In this document: in pieces, positions 7,262 through 16,241 of the stretch
Layout: each line of letters begins with the position of its first letter
Position numbering within the stretch: the stretch's first letter is position 1
DNA from: G963677085 sp963677085
GTDB lineage: Bacteria; Planctomycetota; Planctomycetia; Pirellulales; Thermoguttaceae
Assembly: GCA_963677085.2 (NCBI GenBank)
Contig: CAXXFH010000004.1
Coordinates: 5,270,001-5,334,000, forward strand
DNA: 64,000 bases
Direction of reading: 5' to 3'
The notes under the pieces: generated by a model
What the model saw: only the letters and a program-made list of their open reading frames with translations
The model's database searches: none
What the model was told of the DNA's origin: nothing
Position numbers and translations under genes: made by a program

Positions 7262-9169
7262 TTATCGCTTTCGACGCACGCGGAGCAGTGCAAGCCCAGC
7301 CAGAGCGATCATGCCCAGCACCCAGGTTGCCGGCTCCGGCACCACGACGCTGAGTTCGAGTTGTGGGCGGTAATCGACCGTGCCGTATTCCGACGATGCG
7401 ATTCGCAGCACTTGCGTGCCTTCCTGGGTTTTCATGGCAATCATGAGCGTCACGGTACCGTCGCTTTGCAGGAAGTCGCTCAAGTTGGGCAGAACGGCGA
7501 AAAGCGTTTTGCCCAGGTCGGTCGAGTCGTTGGCCTCGAAGTCGATGGTACCCAATGAGGTGACGTCCAAGGCGTCGAATCCGGCTTGGGTTTCGGTGTT
7601 CGCTGGAGCGTTGTCCCAAATCAGATCGCCTTCGGCCCAATCGAAACCGAGTTCATCGACGCCTGTGATCAGCCCGTCGCCCGCGACGAATCCAGAGTTC
7701 AGGGCAAAGATCTCCAGCGTGCCGCTGTCGATCCCTTCGCCCGTGTATTCGACCGGCGTGAATTTGAAGATTGCCTCGGCGTTTGGATCGTAGGTTTCCC
7801 CGTTAAGATCGAACTTCACGTAGGCCTTCCGGGTGTAGTCGTTCGACTCGATGCCGTGTTTCAGTTCCAAGGTGGTGTTGGAGCCGTAGTTGTTGTCTCG
7901 GTCGGCTCCGAGATTGCCGGTCGCCACGTGTGCGTCTTCCATGGCAACCAAGTTCGTGGCCGCGTCGAACGTGTAGAGACCGTGGTAATAGGTGCCGTCG
8001 GCGCCGGCCATGGCATCGCCGAACGCGGCCCCACCAGAGAGATCGACGGAGGCCAACGGGTCGGAACTGCCGGCAGTCAGCGCGTCGGCATACACGGCCA
8101 CGCGTCCGCCACTGCCACCACCACCAGTGCGGGAGTTTTGCTGGACGGCACCGCCGTCGCCACCGCTGACGTCGACCACGCCGTTGAGCGTGACCCAGTC
8201 GGCTGCCAGGATGACGCCACCTCCGCTACCGCCCCCGCCGCCGGTCGTGCTGACGTTGGTGCCACTGCCCCCGTTACCGCCGTAGAGTGAAAGATCGGCA
8301 CCAACGATGAGCCGGTTCGACGCGACGAGTTCCAACGCCCCGCCACCGCCACCGCCGCCGGTCGTCAAATCCAGCATACTTTGGCGTTGGCTTCCGCCGC
8401 CGCCGCTACCGCCGTAGAGTTCGGTTAGTGCCGCATCGCCGTATTCCACGCCGCCGTCGCCACCGTTGTTGGGTGCGTCGCCACCAATGCCGCCGTAAGC
8501 GCCACCGCCACCGCCACGTTCGGTACCTTCGATACCCGTGCCGAGCGGGACGCCTCCGCCGCCGTAGCCGACGCCTGCGGTTGCACCCACACCGCCTGTG
8601 AAGTCGACCGAAATGGCACCGTTGCCGCCGTTGCCTCGGGTGCTTCCCGGCGGGTTGCTGGCATAGGATGTTTGCGCTACACCGCCTTCGGCTCCGGAGC
8701 CGCCGAGACCGGCGACACCGTTGGTGCTGCCACTGCTGCCAGCCAACCCAGCGATTGACGCGCTGAGTGTAAAGTCTGCCTGCGAAGCGAGCACTAAGCC
8801 GCGGTTGCCGGTAACGCTGACCGAAGCCCCGGTGCCGATGTCAATCGAGTTGAATGTGAACACCGAAAGCTCGACACCACCGCCGCTGGAATTGGCGGCT
8901 GCTCCGTTGCTGAAGCTGACGGCCGAGCCACCGATGGTGCCCGTGATTTGCAGCGTGTCGGTGTTGAAGGTAATCGAGTCACCGGCACCCATCGTCAGCC
9001 CCGTGCCCGAGTCCAGGGCCGTGAAGTCGGTCGGGTCGAAGACGGAGTTGTAGGTTACCGCGTGTGCCGATCCCACAAGCAACGTGAACGCGGCGACAAT
9101 GCTGAGCAGCCGCATTGTTAGGAGAGTCGGTACGGAACTCCGTATCCATAATTTGAAGCGGCGCTTCAT
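7262..9169 (-). CDS. Large glycine-rich PEP-CTERM protein with DNRLRE-like domain
   Basis: A 635-residue exported protein. After the signal peptide (ending SAHA) comes a beta-rich region, then about 130-370, a Gly/Ser-rich stretch with repeated GGGGGSGG-type blocks (GGGGGAYGGIGGDAP, TGGGGGSGGGV). From about 400 to 600 there is a domain resembling DNRLRE repeats of secreted proteins (NYGSNTTLELKHG, RKAYVKFDL, TLMIAMKTQEGTQ). PEP at 611-613 and the RVRRKR end complete it. AAAGGAG precedes the ATG at 9169. The glycine-rich part suggests a structural or adhesive surface role. It is the longest PEP-CTERM protein here. Confidence 0.85.
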   Translation of the reverse strand: MKRRFKLWIRSSVPTLLTMRLLSIVAAFTLLVGSAHAVTYNSVFDPTDFTALDSGTGLTMGAGDSITFNTDTLQITGTIGGSAVSFSNGAAANSSGGGVELSVFTFNSIDIGTGASVSVTGNRGLVLASQADFTLSASIAGLAGSSGSTNGVAGLGGSGAEGGVAQTSYASNPPGSTRGNGGNGAISVDFTGGVGATAGVGYGGGGVPLGTGIEGTERGGGGGAYGGIGGDAPNNGGDGGVEYGDAALTELYGGSGGGGSQRQSMLDLTTGGGGGGGALELVASNRLIVGADLSLYGGNGGSGTNVSTTGGGGGSGGGVILAADWVTLNGVVDVSGGDGGAVQQNSRTGGGGSGGRVAVYADALTAGSSDPLASVDLSGGAAFGDAMAGADGTYYHGLYTFDAATNLVAMEDAHVATGNLGADRDNNYGSNTTLELKHGIESNDYTRKAYVKFDLNGETYDPNAEAIFKFTPVEYTGEGIDSGTLEIFALNSGFVAGDGLITGVDELGFDWAEGDLIWDNAPANTETQAGFDALDVTSLGTIDFEANDSTDLGKTLFAVLPNLSDFLQSDGTVTLMIAMKTQEGTQVLRIASSEYGTVDYRPQLELSVVVPEPATWVLGMIALAGLALLRVRRKR

Positions 9170-9580
9170 CAGACGACTCCTTTGGATGAGCGAATAAAAG
9201 GCATTGGGGTGAATGCCCGATTTAGTACGGCCAAAAATGGGTGTAACACTCCGAGGTGTAATTTCCGTCCTGGCACGGCGGCAGTCGCCTTATTCTGGCG
9301 GAAAAAACGGAACCTACTCCTAGGTGTTAGCCTATTCGGGTTAAACAACGGTGTCAATAAGATAATGCGCAATGAATCTTAGGAAATGCGCACAACGTTC
9401 CGGCGGGCCGGACCATAAAACACGGTTCGACGTGCAACGCCCGTTCGTCGGACAAAACGCTCGTTAAAACCCACAAATCGCCGGTCGGACGCTTGCCGCT
9501 TCCACAATCGCTATCGGGGCTGCGCCGCCGGCAAACTTTACCCGTCAAGATATCGCGAAACGCCAGAATCGTCAAAGATA
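9170..9580. other. 411-bp intergenic region upstream of the large PEP-CTERM gene
   Basis: Both neighbours are on the minus strand, so this gap is the 5' region of the gene ending at 7262. A 73-codon minus frame within it is Cys/Arg/Ser-rich, has no ribosome-binding site and resembles no family. A candidate promoter at 9329-9357 is listed separately. The rest holds nothing I can identify. Confidence 0.45.
9329..9357 (-). promoter_or_regulatory. Candidate sigma-70-like promoter for the large PEP-CTERM gene
   Basis: On the minus strand TTGACA (complement of 9352-9357) is followed after 17 nt by TAGGCT (complement of 9329-9334). The -35 box and the spacing are ideal; the -10 box has three of six consensus bases. 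It would leave a leader of about 150 nt before the start at 9169. Planctomycete promoters are poorly known, so this is a weak call. Confidence 0.22.
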
Positions 9581-11923
9581 CTACGCGATATTATTCTTAG
9601 ATATTGCGTCATCCGCGAGCGGGGCGCCCGGGTGGTCGGGGCCGTAGCAACTCACCTCGAACAGGGCAGCCGGCACGTTGGCCAGCGGGTGCGAAAGCTC
9701 GATCACCAGACGCTCGGTTACTACCGGTTGCGGCAGCCGGATGACGTTGCGCGTCTGGTGGTTGTCGCGACACTCATGCAGCGTGTTGCCGTGTCCATCG
9801 CACACGCGATACTCCCGCACGCAAAACGGCATGACTTGCTCTGGGTGTTGCATGAGTACCGACTCCAATGGGTGGTCGGCATCGGTGTCGAAGGTCAACT
9901 CGATTCGGGCGATGGTTTGCGGCTGTGGCCAACTCAGCGTAAGCGACGGCGCCGGATCGTCCAGCGTGGCAACCCACGCATTTGGGCCATCGGTCGGTCG
10001 CCCAATACCGTTCGTCACGTTAGCGGCTTTGAATACGTCCAGCGCGGGGGAGACCGCCACGGCAAGATTTTGCCCCTGGGGGCGGCGCTGGGGTAGCCAA
10101 AATTCAAAGGTGTCGATACCGATTCCTTCCGGCGGTCGTTGCACGTTACTGGTCGCCACGGCACCGTTGAACCGGTGGTTGGCGGCCAACACACCGGTCA
10201 GCCGTTGTTGGCTGAGTCGCACGGCCACGTTGCGGTTGCCCATCAAGCAGACAAACGCGTACTGCGACCGTTCGAGTGTCGTGTGAAAGTCGATGGTCAC
10301 GTCTTGTTTTTCGCCCGAGGGAAGGGGGATTTCGCGTGTGGCGAGTGTTACATCAGGCGTGAAGTTGCCCGAGCGGCTGCTAGTGCGAAGTTCGGCGCGA
10401 AGTGTGGTCGTTTCTGCTACATCGAGTTGAAACGTGAACTGCGGGACCGGACCGAGCGAAAGCGGCATGAGCATCGCCCAGGAAGCCTCCAGCGGTCGCA
10501 TTAGGCCGTCGGGCGGCAAACGGTCGAGCCGCAGGCAACTCGACGCGGTTATCGTGGCCGCTTGGGCCAGGTCGTCGGGGTCATCGCGCCGGTGGCCGGG
10601 GATGTATTGCCCGGTGCGCATCAACTCGCGCTGCAATTCGCCAATGTGTTGCGACGAGGCCAAGGCGGCCGGCTGCTGGCCGTTGCGCCGGCAGATTGCC
10701 GCGGCGACGCCAACCGCTTGCGCAGCGTGGGCACAGGTGGCCATCACACGCGACGAGCCGAAAGCCACGTGCGAGGCGCTGATGATCCGCCCGGCGAGGA
10801 AGAGGTTTTTGATGTTGCGGCTGTACAGGCAGCGGTACGGAATCTGATAGACGCCCTTGCTGTGCCATTGATTGCAGCTTGGTTTTTCGCTGAAAACGCC
10901 GTCGGCCGGGTGCAGGTCTACGGCCCAGCCGCCGTACGACACGGCGTCGTCGTGCTCGCGTTGTTCGATGAGGTCGTGCTGAGTGAGCATATAGTCGCCT
11001 TCGAACCGGCGGCTTTCGCGTTTGCCGGGCACTTGGCCAACCCATTCGAGCGTCATCGTTTCGGCCTCGGGGAACTCTCCTGAGTTTTTGATGTAGTCCC
11101 AGACGCCGTAGATGACCCTCCACAGTTCCCACTTAATGGCTTCACTCTGGTGAACCGTGTCGAGACGGCCACCGTATTCGATCCACCAAAGCTGGCAGCC
11201 GTGTTCCTGGGTGTTAAAGCGGCGATAGCGTGGGATTTGGGTGATGTCTTTCAGGGCGTAGTCGGGTGCGACGAACCGGACCGGCTTGCCTGTGTCTTTC
11301 GTGTAGAAGTAGAGCGAATGGCCAAGCAGTTCGCCGTATTCCGCCGTCGGGGCGAATTTTTCTCCGAATTCTTCACACGATTCGGCGCCCATGCGAAATG
11401 CGGCACCGGCAAGAAACCCGAGGGCTCCGTCGCCCGAGGCGTCGCAGAACAGCGGGGCCTCGATTTCGTACATCGTGGAATTCTGGCTGCAGAACGCCCG
11501 GACCGAGGCGATTGTCTCGGCGTCGGCTTTCGTGCAGTCGATCATGGCCGTATTCAGCAGCAAGGTGATGTTCGACTCGCAGGCGACTTTTTCCAGCAAG
11601 ACCGTGTCGAGGATTAGCGGGTTGCCTTCGCGGTTGCGGAAGGTGTTTTCCAAGAGGATTTCATCGATGACGCCACCCTCGCGGGCCCAACGGTTGTTGT
11701 TGCCCATGTGGGACGTGGCGCCCAGTGCCCAGAGACGAACTTCGCTCGACGCGTTGCCGCCGAGCACGGGCCGGTCTTGAATGAGCGTCACCCGAAGGCC
11801 AGCCCGGGCGGCAGTGATCGCGCAGCAAGTACCGGCCAAACCGCCGCCGACCACGACCAAGTCGCACGCGGTTCGCTCCGTTCGGAATTGTCGGCCTGCT
11901 GCCGGCCCCTCACGATACATCAT
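9581..11923 (-). CDS. FAD-dependent oxidoreductase (FAD_oxidored family) with C-terminal beta-sandwich region
   Basis: A 780-residue protein. The dinucleotide-binding motif VVVGGGLAGTCCAI lies at 23-36, followed by the family signature DRPVLGGNASSEVRLWALG. Further conserved blocks are FCDASGDGALGFLAGA, QVPGKRESRRFEGDYMLTQ and RNIKNLFLAGRIISASHVAFG. From about residue 520 an extra region resembles discoidin/galactose-binding modules (LTLSWPQPQTIARIELTFD). No signal peptide is visible, unlike its paralogue at 45740. The substrate is unknown; genes of this family often lie in planctomycete carbohydrate-degradation loci. AAGGGG precedes the double ATG. A sodium:solute symporter lies just upstream. 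Confidence 0.85.
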   Translation of the reverse strand: MMYREGPAAGRQFRTERTACDLVVVGGGLAGTCCAITAARAGLRVTLIQDRPVLGGNASSEVRLWALGATSHMGNNNRWAREGGVIDEILLENTFRNREGNPLILDTVLLEKVACESNITLLLNTAMIDCTKADAETIASVRAFCSQNSTMYEIEAPLFCDASGDGALGFLAGAAFRMGAESCEEFGEKFAPTAEYGELLGHSLYFYTKDTGKPVRFVAPDYALKDITQIPRYRRFNTQEHGCQLWWIEYGGRLDTVHQSEAIKWELWRVIYGVWDYIKNSGEFPEAETMTLEWVGQVPGKRESRRFEGDYMLTQHDLIEQREHDDAVSYGGWAVDLHPADGVFSEKPSCNQWHSKGVYQIPYRCLYSRNIKNLFLAGRIISASHVAFGSSRVMATCAHAAQAVGVAAAICRRNGQQPAALASSQHIGELQRELMRTGQYIPGHRRDDPDDLAQAATITASSCLRLDRLPPDGLMRPLEASWAMLMPLSLGPVPQFTFQLDVAETTTLRAELRTSSRSGNFTPDVTLATREIPLPSGEKQDVTIDFHTTLERSQYAFVCLMGNRNVAVRLSQQRLTGVLAANHRFNGAVATSNVQRPPEGIGIDTFEFWLPQRRPQGQNLAVAVSPALDVFKAANVTNGIGRPTDGPNAWVATLDDPAPSLTLSWPQPQTIARIELTFDTDADHPLESVLMQHPEQVMPFCVREYRVCDGHGNTLHECRDNHQTRNVIRLPQPVVTERLVIELSHPLANVPAALFEVSCYGPDHPGAPLADDAISKNNIA

Positions 11924-12222
11924 CGATAAGCCCCTTCAACGACGCAGCGTCGTTGTTCCGATTCCATGTTGTTTTAGTGCAACGATTGACGGCCATTGTT
12001 TTTTGACAGGATAACAGGATCGACTGGATCAACAGAGTAGAAGCCGTTTCAAAACTGGTATCGAGGACGTTCGCTCGACGGATATATGAACCCGAAGCCG
12101 GGTTTTGAAATCGCCTCTAGTAGTTTTTGTTGCCTCTTTTCTTGTGTAGATTTCTCACAATACTTCACGTTTCATTCAGTCGATCCTGTTATCCTGTCAA
12201 AAAAACGAATCCTCGCAAACGG
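11924..12222. other. Intergenic region filled by an inverted-repeat element
   Basis: The 299-bp gap between symporter and FAD oxidoreductase genes contains an inverted-repeat pair at 11999-12205 (listed separately). Nothing else is visible; small plus-strand frames here have no support. Confidence 0.45.
11999..12205. repeat. MITE-like element with 28-bp perfect inverted termini
   Basis: TTTTTTGACAGGATAACAGG plus ATCGACTG (11999-12026) is exactly repeated as its reverse complement at 12177-12204. The interior of about 150 bp carries a second, weaker inverted similarity (CCGTTTCAAAACTGG near 12046 and CCGGGTTTTGAAATCG near 12098). It has no coding capacity. GACAGGATAACAGGAT-like repeats are widespread between genes in bacteria, so it probably belongs to a known type of dispersed element, but I cannot check other copies in this genome. 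Confidence 0.7.
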
Positions 12223-13953
12223 TTATCGATTTTCATTGTGTCCTTTCGTCCGCCCAGCGGCCCAGGCGATGGTGGCGCTGATGGCAAACAGCGCCACGGC
12301 AAAGCCCAGCAAAATGTGCCACTGTTCACGGTCGAACAGGGCCAACGCAGCCATCACCATACCGCACACTCCAATGCTCCAAGCGACCATCAACGCCGGC
12401 AACCGCGATGCCACCCGGGCGGGTACCTGCGACTGCGTGGCCGCCAAGTCGGCTACGCGTTGATACCCGGGATGTGCGGTTCGACTGGTCATTTGAATAA
12501 TCGTGAGGATGCCGACCGGAACAATAACGCCCACGACGATTTCCATCGAACGCAAATGACTTTGCAGCCATTGCGACACGCCGGCCAACGACTCGTAGTT
12601 GGCAAACCAACCCTGCGGGGCGAAACCAAACTTCAACAGTATTCCTAGCGAAAAACTCACGGCCGCGGTGGGCCATATGCAACTCGCTCCCACGCGGCGA
12701 CTGAACAGGCCCCAAATCGTCGGCGCCAACAGCGGTGTTACCAGCAGGCTGGTCACGCTGAGCACGACACGTTCGGCCCCGCCAAGCAACGGAACGGCCA
12801 ACGCAATGGCAATCAGAATCGTGCCGAGCACGGCCGTCATCAGGCGGCCGACGGTTACCAGATGTCGTTCCGACGCCGCGGGGTGGAAAAGTCCGCGATA
12901 GAAGTCGCTCGTCAACACGCCGGCGAAAACGTTCAACTGCGAACTGACCATGCTGGCGGTCGCCGAAAACATGGCGGCCAACATAAGCCCTACCATGCCT
13001 GGCGGAAGCACGCTGCGACAGGCCAGGATATAGGCTTCTTCCGAGTTGGCGTCGGGCGCCATCGCGCGATAAAGCATCGGCGGCAGCAGCCAAAGTATCG
13101 GGCTGACAAGGTACAGAATGCCAAACAGATAGGCCGACTTCCGGGCGTCGGACTGCGTCGGCACGCAGAGAAACCGCTGGGCAAAGGCCCATTCCGCACC
13201 AACCATGAAGAAATGGATGGCACACCATCCGGCCAGGAAAATCCAAGGGAACTCGGGCGTCGTAGGGATGAAAAAGCCAGGCGGGGCCGAGGCTACAAAA
13301 CTACCCAGACCGCCGACTTTCAACAAGCACAAAGGCACGACGAACAACACGGCCAGGTTCAACACGATGAATTGCAGCACGTCGGTCATCAACACGGCCC
13401 AAAGACCGCCGATCATCGTGTAGACGACCACGATCAGCCCGAACAACAACACGGCCCAATGCAGTGCCAGGTTTCCGGTGGCCGGATCGCGCAGCGGATT
13501 GCCTTCGCTGAGCGGCATCAGGGCGACCAGCAGCACGGCTAGCGAGTACAGAGCCACGCCCACGCCCACCATTCGGTAGATCATCATCGTCCAGGTATAG
13601 AAATGGATGGCCGCCTTGCCGAACCTCAGTTGCACGTATTCGGCCGGGGTGCGCACGCCCAATCGCCGCCAATGACCGGCTACGAAGTAGCCGACCAGCA
13701 GAGCGGCCACGCCGTAGCACATGTTGATGCTCACGGCGACCATACCCCACTTGAACGCGATACTTCCCCACACGACGAACGTGCCGGCCGAGAACATCGT
13801 CATGAACGAGCTCAAGCCCGACGTCCACCAGGGCGACTGGCCGCCGGCGGCGAACATATCGGTCGAGTCCTTGATTTTTGTGCTGAAAATGCCACCGACG
13901 GCAAAAATGCCGGCGACGTAGATCAGCAGCACGATGTAGTCGAGGGTTTCCAC
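12223..13953 (-). CDS. Sodium:solute symporter (SSS family)
   Basis: A 576-residue inner-membrane transporter with about 13-14 hydrophobic segments, the SSS length and layout. The start is a GTG (METLDYIVLLIYVAGIFAVGG). Family blocks include the unwound first-helix region GGQSPWWTSGLSSFMTMFSAGTFVVWG and the conserved MFSATASMVSSQLNVFAGVLTSDFYR near residue 330. It imports a solute, often a sugar or organic acid, with sodium; the specific substrate is not evident. It lies between a two-domain glycosidase and an FAD oxidoreductase on the same strand, which suggests uptake of glycosidase products. The end is basic (GRTKGHNENR). Confidence 0.88.
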   Translation of the reverse strand: METLDYIVLLIYVAGIFAVGGIFSTKIKDSTDMFAAGGQSPWWTSGLSSFMTMFSAGTFVVWGSIAFKWGMVAVSINMCYGVAALLVGYFVAGHWRRLGVRTPAEYVQLRFGKAAIHFYTWTMMIYRMVGVGVALYSLAVLLVALMPLSEGNPLRDPATGNLALHWAVLLFGLIVVVYTMIGGLWAVLMTDVLQFIVLNLAVLFVVPLCLLKVGGLGSFVASAPPGFFIPTTPEFPWIFLAGWCAIHFFMVGAEWAFAQRFLCVPTQSDARKSAYLFGILYLVSPILWLLPPMLYRAMAPDANSEEAYILACRSVLPPGMVGLMLAAMFSATASMVSSQLNVFAGVLTSDFYRGLFHPAASERHLVTVGRLMTAVLGTILIAIALAVPLLGGAERVVLSVTSLLVTPLLAPTIWGLFSRRVGASCIWPTAAVSFSLGILLKFGFAPQGWFANYESLAGVSQWLQSHLRSMEIVVGVIVPVGILTIIQMTSRTAHPGYQRVADLAATQSQVPARVASRLPALMVAWSIGVCGMVMAALALFDREQWHILLGFAVALFAISATIAWAAGRTKGHNENR

Positions 13954-14035
13954 GAAGATAGGTCCGGGTGTCGTCGGTCAGCCAATCAGTCAAAAAAGGA
14001 TACGTATTTCATGGTAGACATACGAAAGGAATAAA

Positions 14036-14095
14036 TCTCGCCAAGACGCAAAGAAAAATTCTTTTTTACCTTTGCGTCTTGGCGCCTTGGCGAGA
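14036..14095. terminator. Strong inverted repeat between glycosidase and symporter genes
   Basis: CGCCAAGACGCAAAG and CTTTGCGTCTTGGCG form a 15-bp perfect stem around an A/T-rich loop, and the outer TCTCGCC/GGCGAGA extends the similarity. It lies in the 220-bp gap after the glycosidase stop, so it could end that transcript. The same sequence type (CTTTGCGTCTTGGCG...GGCGAGA) is a common dispersed intergenic repeat in bacteria, so it may be a repeat that happens to terminate. Confidence 0.6.
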
Positions 14096-14173
14096 TACCT
14101 TTCATTAGTTTTTCGGAATCATTGCCTGATGAAGTACTTGCGGGTACTTGCATTTTTATGGCTAACCGAATTT

Positions 14174-15964
14174 TCACTCCTCGACTGTCTTCAACGGAAT
14201 ATGCACGTTCAACGATTGCGTTGGTTGCTTGCCTTCGATCTGGTCGGATGCGCAGAACAAGACCGCCGGCTGGCCGCCATCGAGCCAGAGTTGAGGGCGT
14301 TCCAGGTGGGACATGGGCTGTATACCGTCGACCCAGGCAATTTGCGTTTTGCTGGCCAATACATGCTTGGCCGGCTTCCAGTCGATACCGTCCAGCGAAG
14401 TGAACAATGCCAGTGAGCGTCCTTTGACGCCGGTGAACGCGCCGGTTTGATCCTTGACGATTGCGTAGTAACGCTCCCGTTGAGCGTCGTACCAGATGAA
14501 CGGGTCTTCCGCCGGGAAGGCGACACCGGGCACGGTGAACACCGTGCCTTCGTGCTTGGTGAACGGGCCCGTGGGATTGACCGACGTGGCCACGCAATGA
14601 ACGACCGGGCCGCCGAACGGCATTTTTGTTTTCTTTCCAACGGCCTTGTAGACCATCAAAAAACTGCCGTCGGGACGTCGGGTGATCGACGGATTGCTGG
14701 TCATCAGGGCGTCGGGCGCGTTGTCGTCGGGGCTGACGTCGATCACTGGTCGATCGAATCGCCGCCAAGGCCCATCGGGATGATCGGCCACGGCCACGCC
14801 GATTCGCTGGTTGTTGCGGTGCGTCCAATTCAGCCCCTTGGTAACCTGGCCGTCGCCCGTGTTGCCCATGTAGTAGAGGTAATACTTACCGTCGACCTCC
14901 AGTACCGTCGGGTTATGGGTGCAGAGGCCGTCCCAGTATTGCTGGCCACGCGGCGACAGGGCCGTATCGACGTACCGATATGGCCCCAGCGGCGTGTCGG
15001 CCACGGCATGGGCGATTTCCGAATGGGTCACCCAGGCGGAGAAGCCCAAGTCGTGTCGCCAGCGGGAATACAGCAGATGGCACTTGCCGTCCGCTGTGCG
15101 CACCATACTGCCACCCCAGGTGAAGTATTCGTCGTCGATCAGTTGGGCCGTTTTCGGCACCGGCTGCATTAGTGCCTGGAAATCGAGCGTATCGCTGGCC
15201 TCTCGGGCGAGACGATCTTTTCGCTGGTAAACGCGTACATAGTCGATGTCCATGTTCGTGCCGTCGATGGCATCCGTTACCTCGCCCGCCCATTTGATGA
15301 TGGCCGAACTCAACCGAAGGGGCGACGGGCCGTGGCAAATCGTGTTTTCTTCGCGACGGATTTCCTTGCCGTCGTAGTACCAGATCAACTCCTTTTCGTT
15401 CCACAACAGGCCGTAAACGTGAAACTCTCGGGCGTGATCGGCGCCGTCGACTACCACGTGTTTGTGGGCAGCCCAATGCTTGCCGTGGTGGTTGTGGATG
15501 TTCATGTTGATTTCGTTCGGGTAGTGCCCTTCGTTGATGTCGATCTCGAAACACCCCGGCACTTCCTTGTTGCGACGCGCCATCAACCAGAACGAGTTGT
15601 TCAATCCGGTCGTGGCTCCGTAGCGATAGCGGCACTCGAAATATCCGTACTTGAACTCGCGCCGCGACCAGATATTGCCGGAGGTCCAGTCTTGTCCCGC
15701 CCGAGTCTCCTTCTTGTTGAGCAAACGGCAAAGGCCGTTTTCGACCGTCACGTTTTCGCGCCAACGGCTGCAAAGAATATGGCCGGCAGGTCTGTTTTGC
15801 GACACCCACGCGGCGTCGAGATCTTCATTCGTTCCGTTGAAATCTTCCGAAAAGACAAGTTGCCAATCGTCCGAAGAGGGTGGATCGGCTTGAGCGGCGT
15901 GCGACATGGCAACAACGAGCAATAGTCCGCCGAGGGCACATAACGTGCGGGCAGTAGTTCGCAT
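14174..15964 (-). CDS. Two-domain secreted glycosidase: GH16-like plus GH43-like
   Basis: A 596-residue exported protein. I start it at ATG 15964 (MRTTARTLCALGGLLLVVAM, signal peptide ending AQA) with GAAGGA 8 nt upstream. Residues about 33-270 are a GH16 fold; the catalytic motif ExDxxE is intact as Glu140, Asp142, Glu145 in CFEIDINEG, and DIDYVRVYQR closes the domain. Residues about 295-590 resemble a five-bladed propeller of the GH43/GH117 type (WGGSMVRTADGKCHLLYSRW, DGLCTHNPTVLEVDGKYYLYYMG, PAEDPFIWYD). GH16 enzymes cut internal beta-linkages of agar, carrageenan or laminarin-type glycans, and the second domain would trim products. The exact substrate is unknown. Confidence 0.82.
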   Translation of the reverse strand: MRTTARTLCALGGLLLVVAMSHAAQADPPSSDDWQLVFSEDFNGTNEDLDAAWVSQNRPAGHILCSRWRENVTVENGLCRLLNKKETRAGQDWTSGNIWSRREFKYGYFECRYRYGATTGLNNSFWLMARRNKEVPGCFEIDINEGHYPNEINMNIHNHHGKHWAAHKHVVVDGADHAREFHVYGLLWNEKELIWYYDGKEIRREENTICHGPSPLRLSSAIIKWAGEVTDAIDGTNMDIDYVRVYQRKDRLAREASDTLDFQALMQPVPKTAQLIDDEYFTWGGSMVRTADGKCHLLYSRWRHDLGFSAWVTHSEIAHAVADTPLGPYRYVDTALSPRGQQYWDGLCTHNPTVLEVDGKYYLYYMGNTGDGQVTKGLNWTHRNNQRIGVAVADHPDGPWRRFDRPVIDVSPDDNAPDALMTSNPSITRRPDGSFLMVYKAVGKKTKMPFGGPVVHCVATSVNPTGPFTKHEGTVFTVPGVAFPAEDPFIWYDAQRERYYAIVKDQTGAFTGVKGRSLALFTSLDGIDWKPAKHVLASKTQIAWVDGIQPMSHLERPQLWLDGGQPAVLFCASDQIEGKQPTQSLNVHIPLKTVEE

Positions 15965-16241
15965 TGCGGAAATCCTTCGGTGCAAATAGTGTCTACGTGA
16001 ACAATACAGCGGGCGCCGTTTTTGAATGTCCTCGGAAAGAGTCCCGAGAACACGTCCCGCAAATCTATCATAGACACAACGAAGGAGCCTGGTAAAGGGC
16101 TTACAGGCCGCCGGGAGAGCGGGTGGCACGCCCGTTGGAGCAATACCTAAGATAACGCGACTGGGACCTTAGATAAGGCGTCGTTGCGCGATGGAAAACG
16201 ACGTTTTTCGGTCGCCGGGCGGTACCTGTCGGACATTGCTG

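Noticed and set aside
8000..8600. Repeated glycine-coding codons looking like a tandem repeat or CRISPR-like array
   Set aside because: The repeats are irregular, remain in frame and encode GGGGGSGG-type protein blocks; no constant repeat and spacer pattern.
9354..9575. Possible 73-codon minus-strand gene in the gap before the large PEP-CTERM gene
   Set aside because: No ribosome-binding site, Cys/Arg-rich composition, no recognisable fold; a promoter region is a better explanation.
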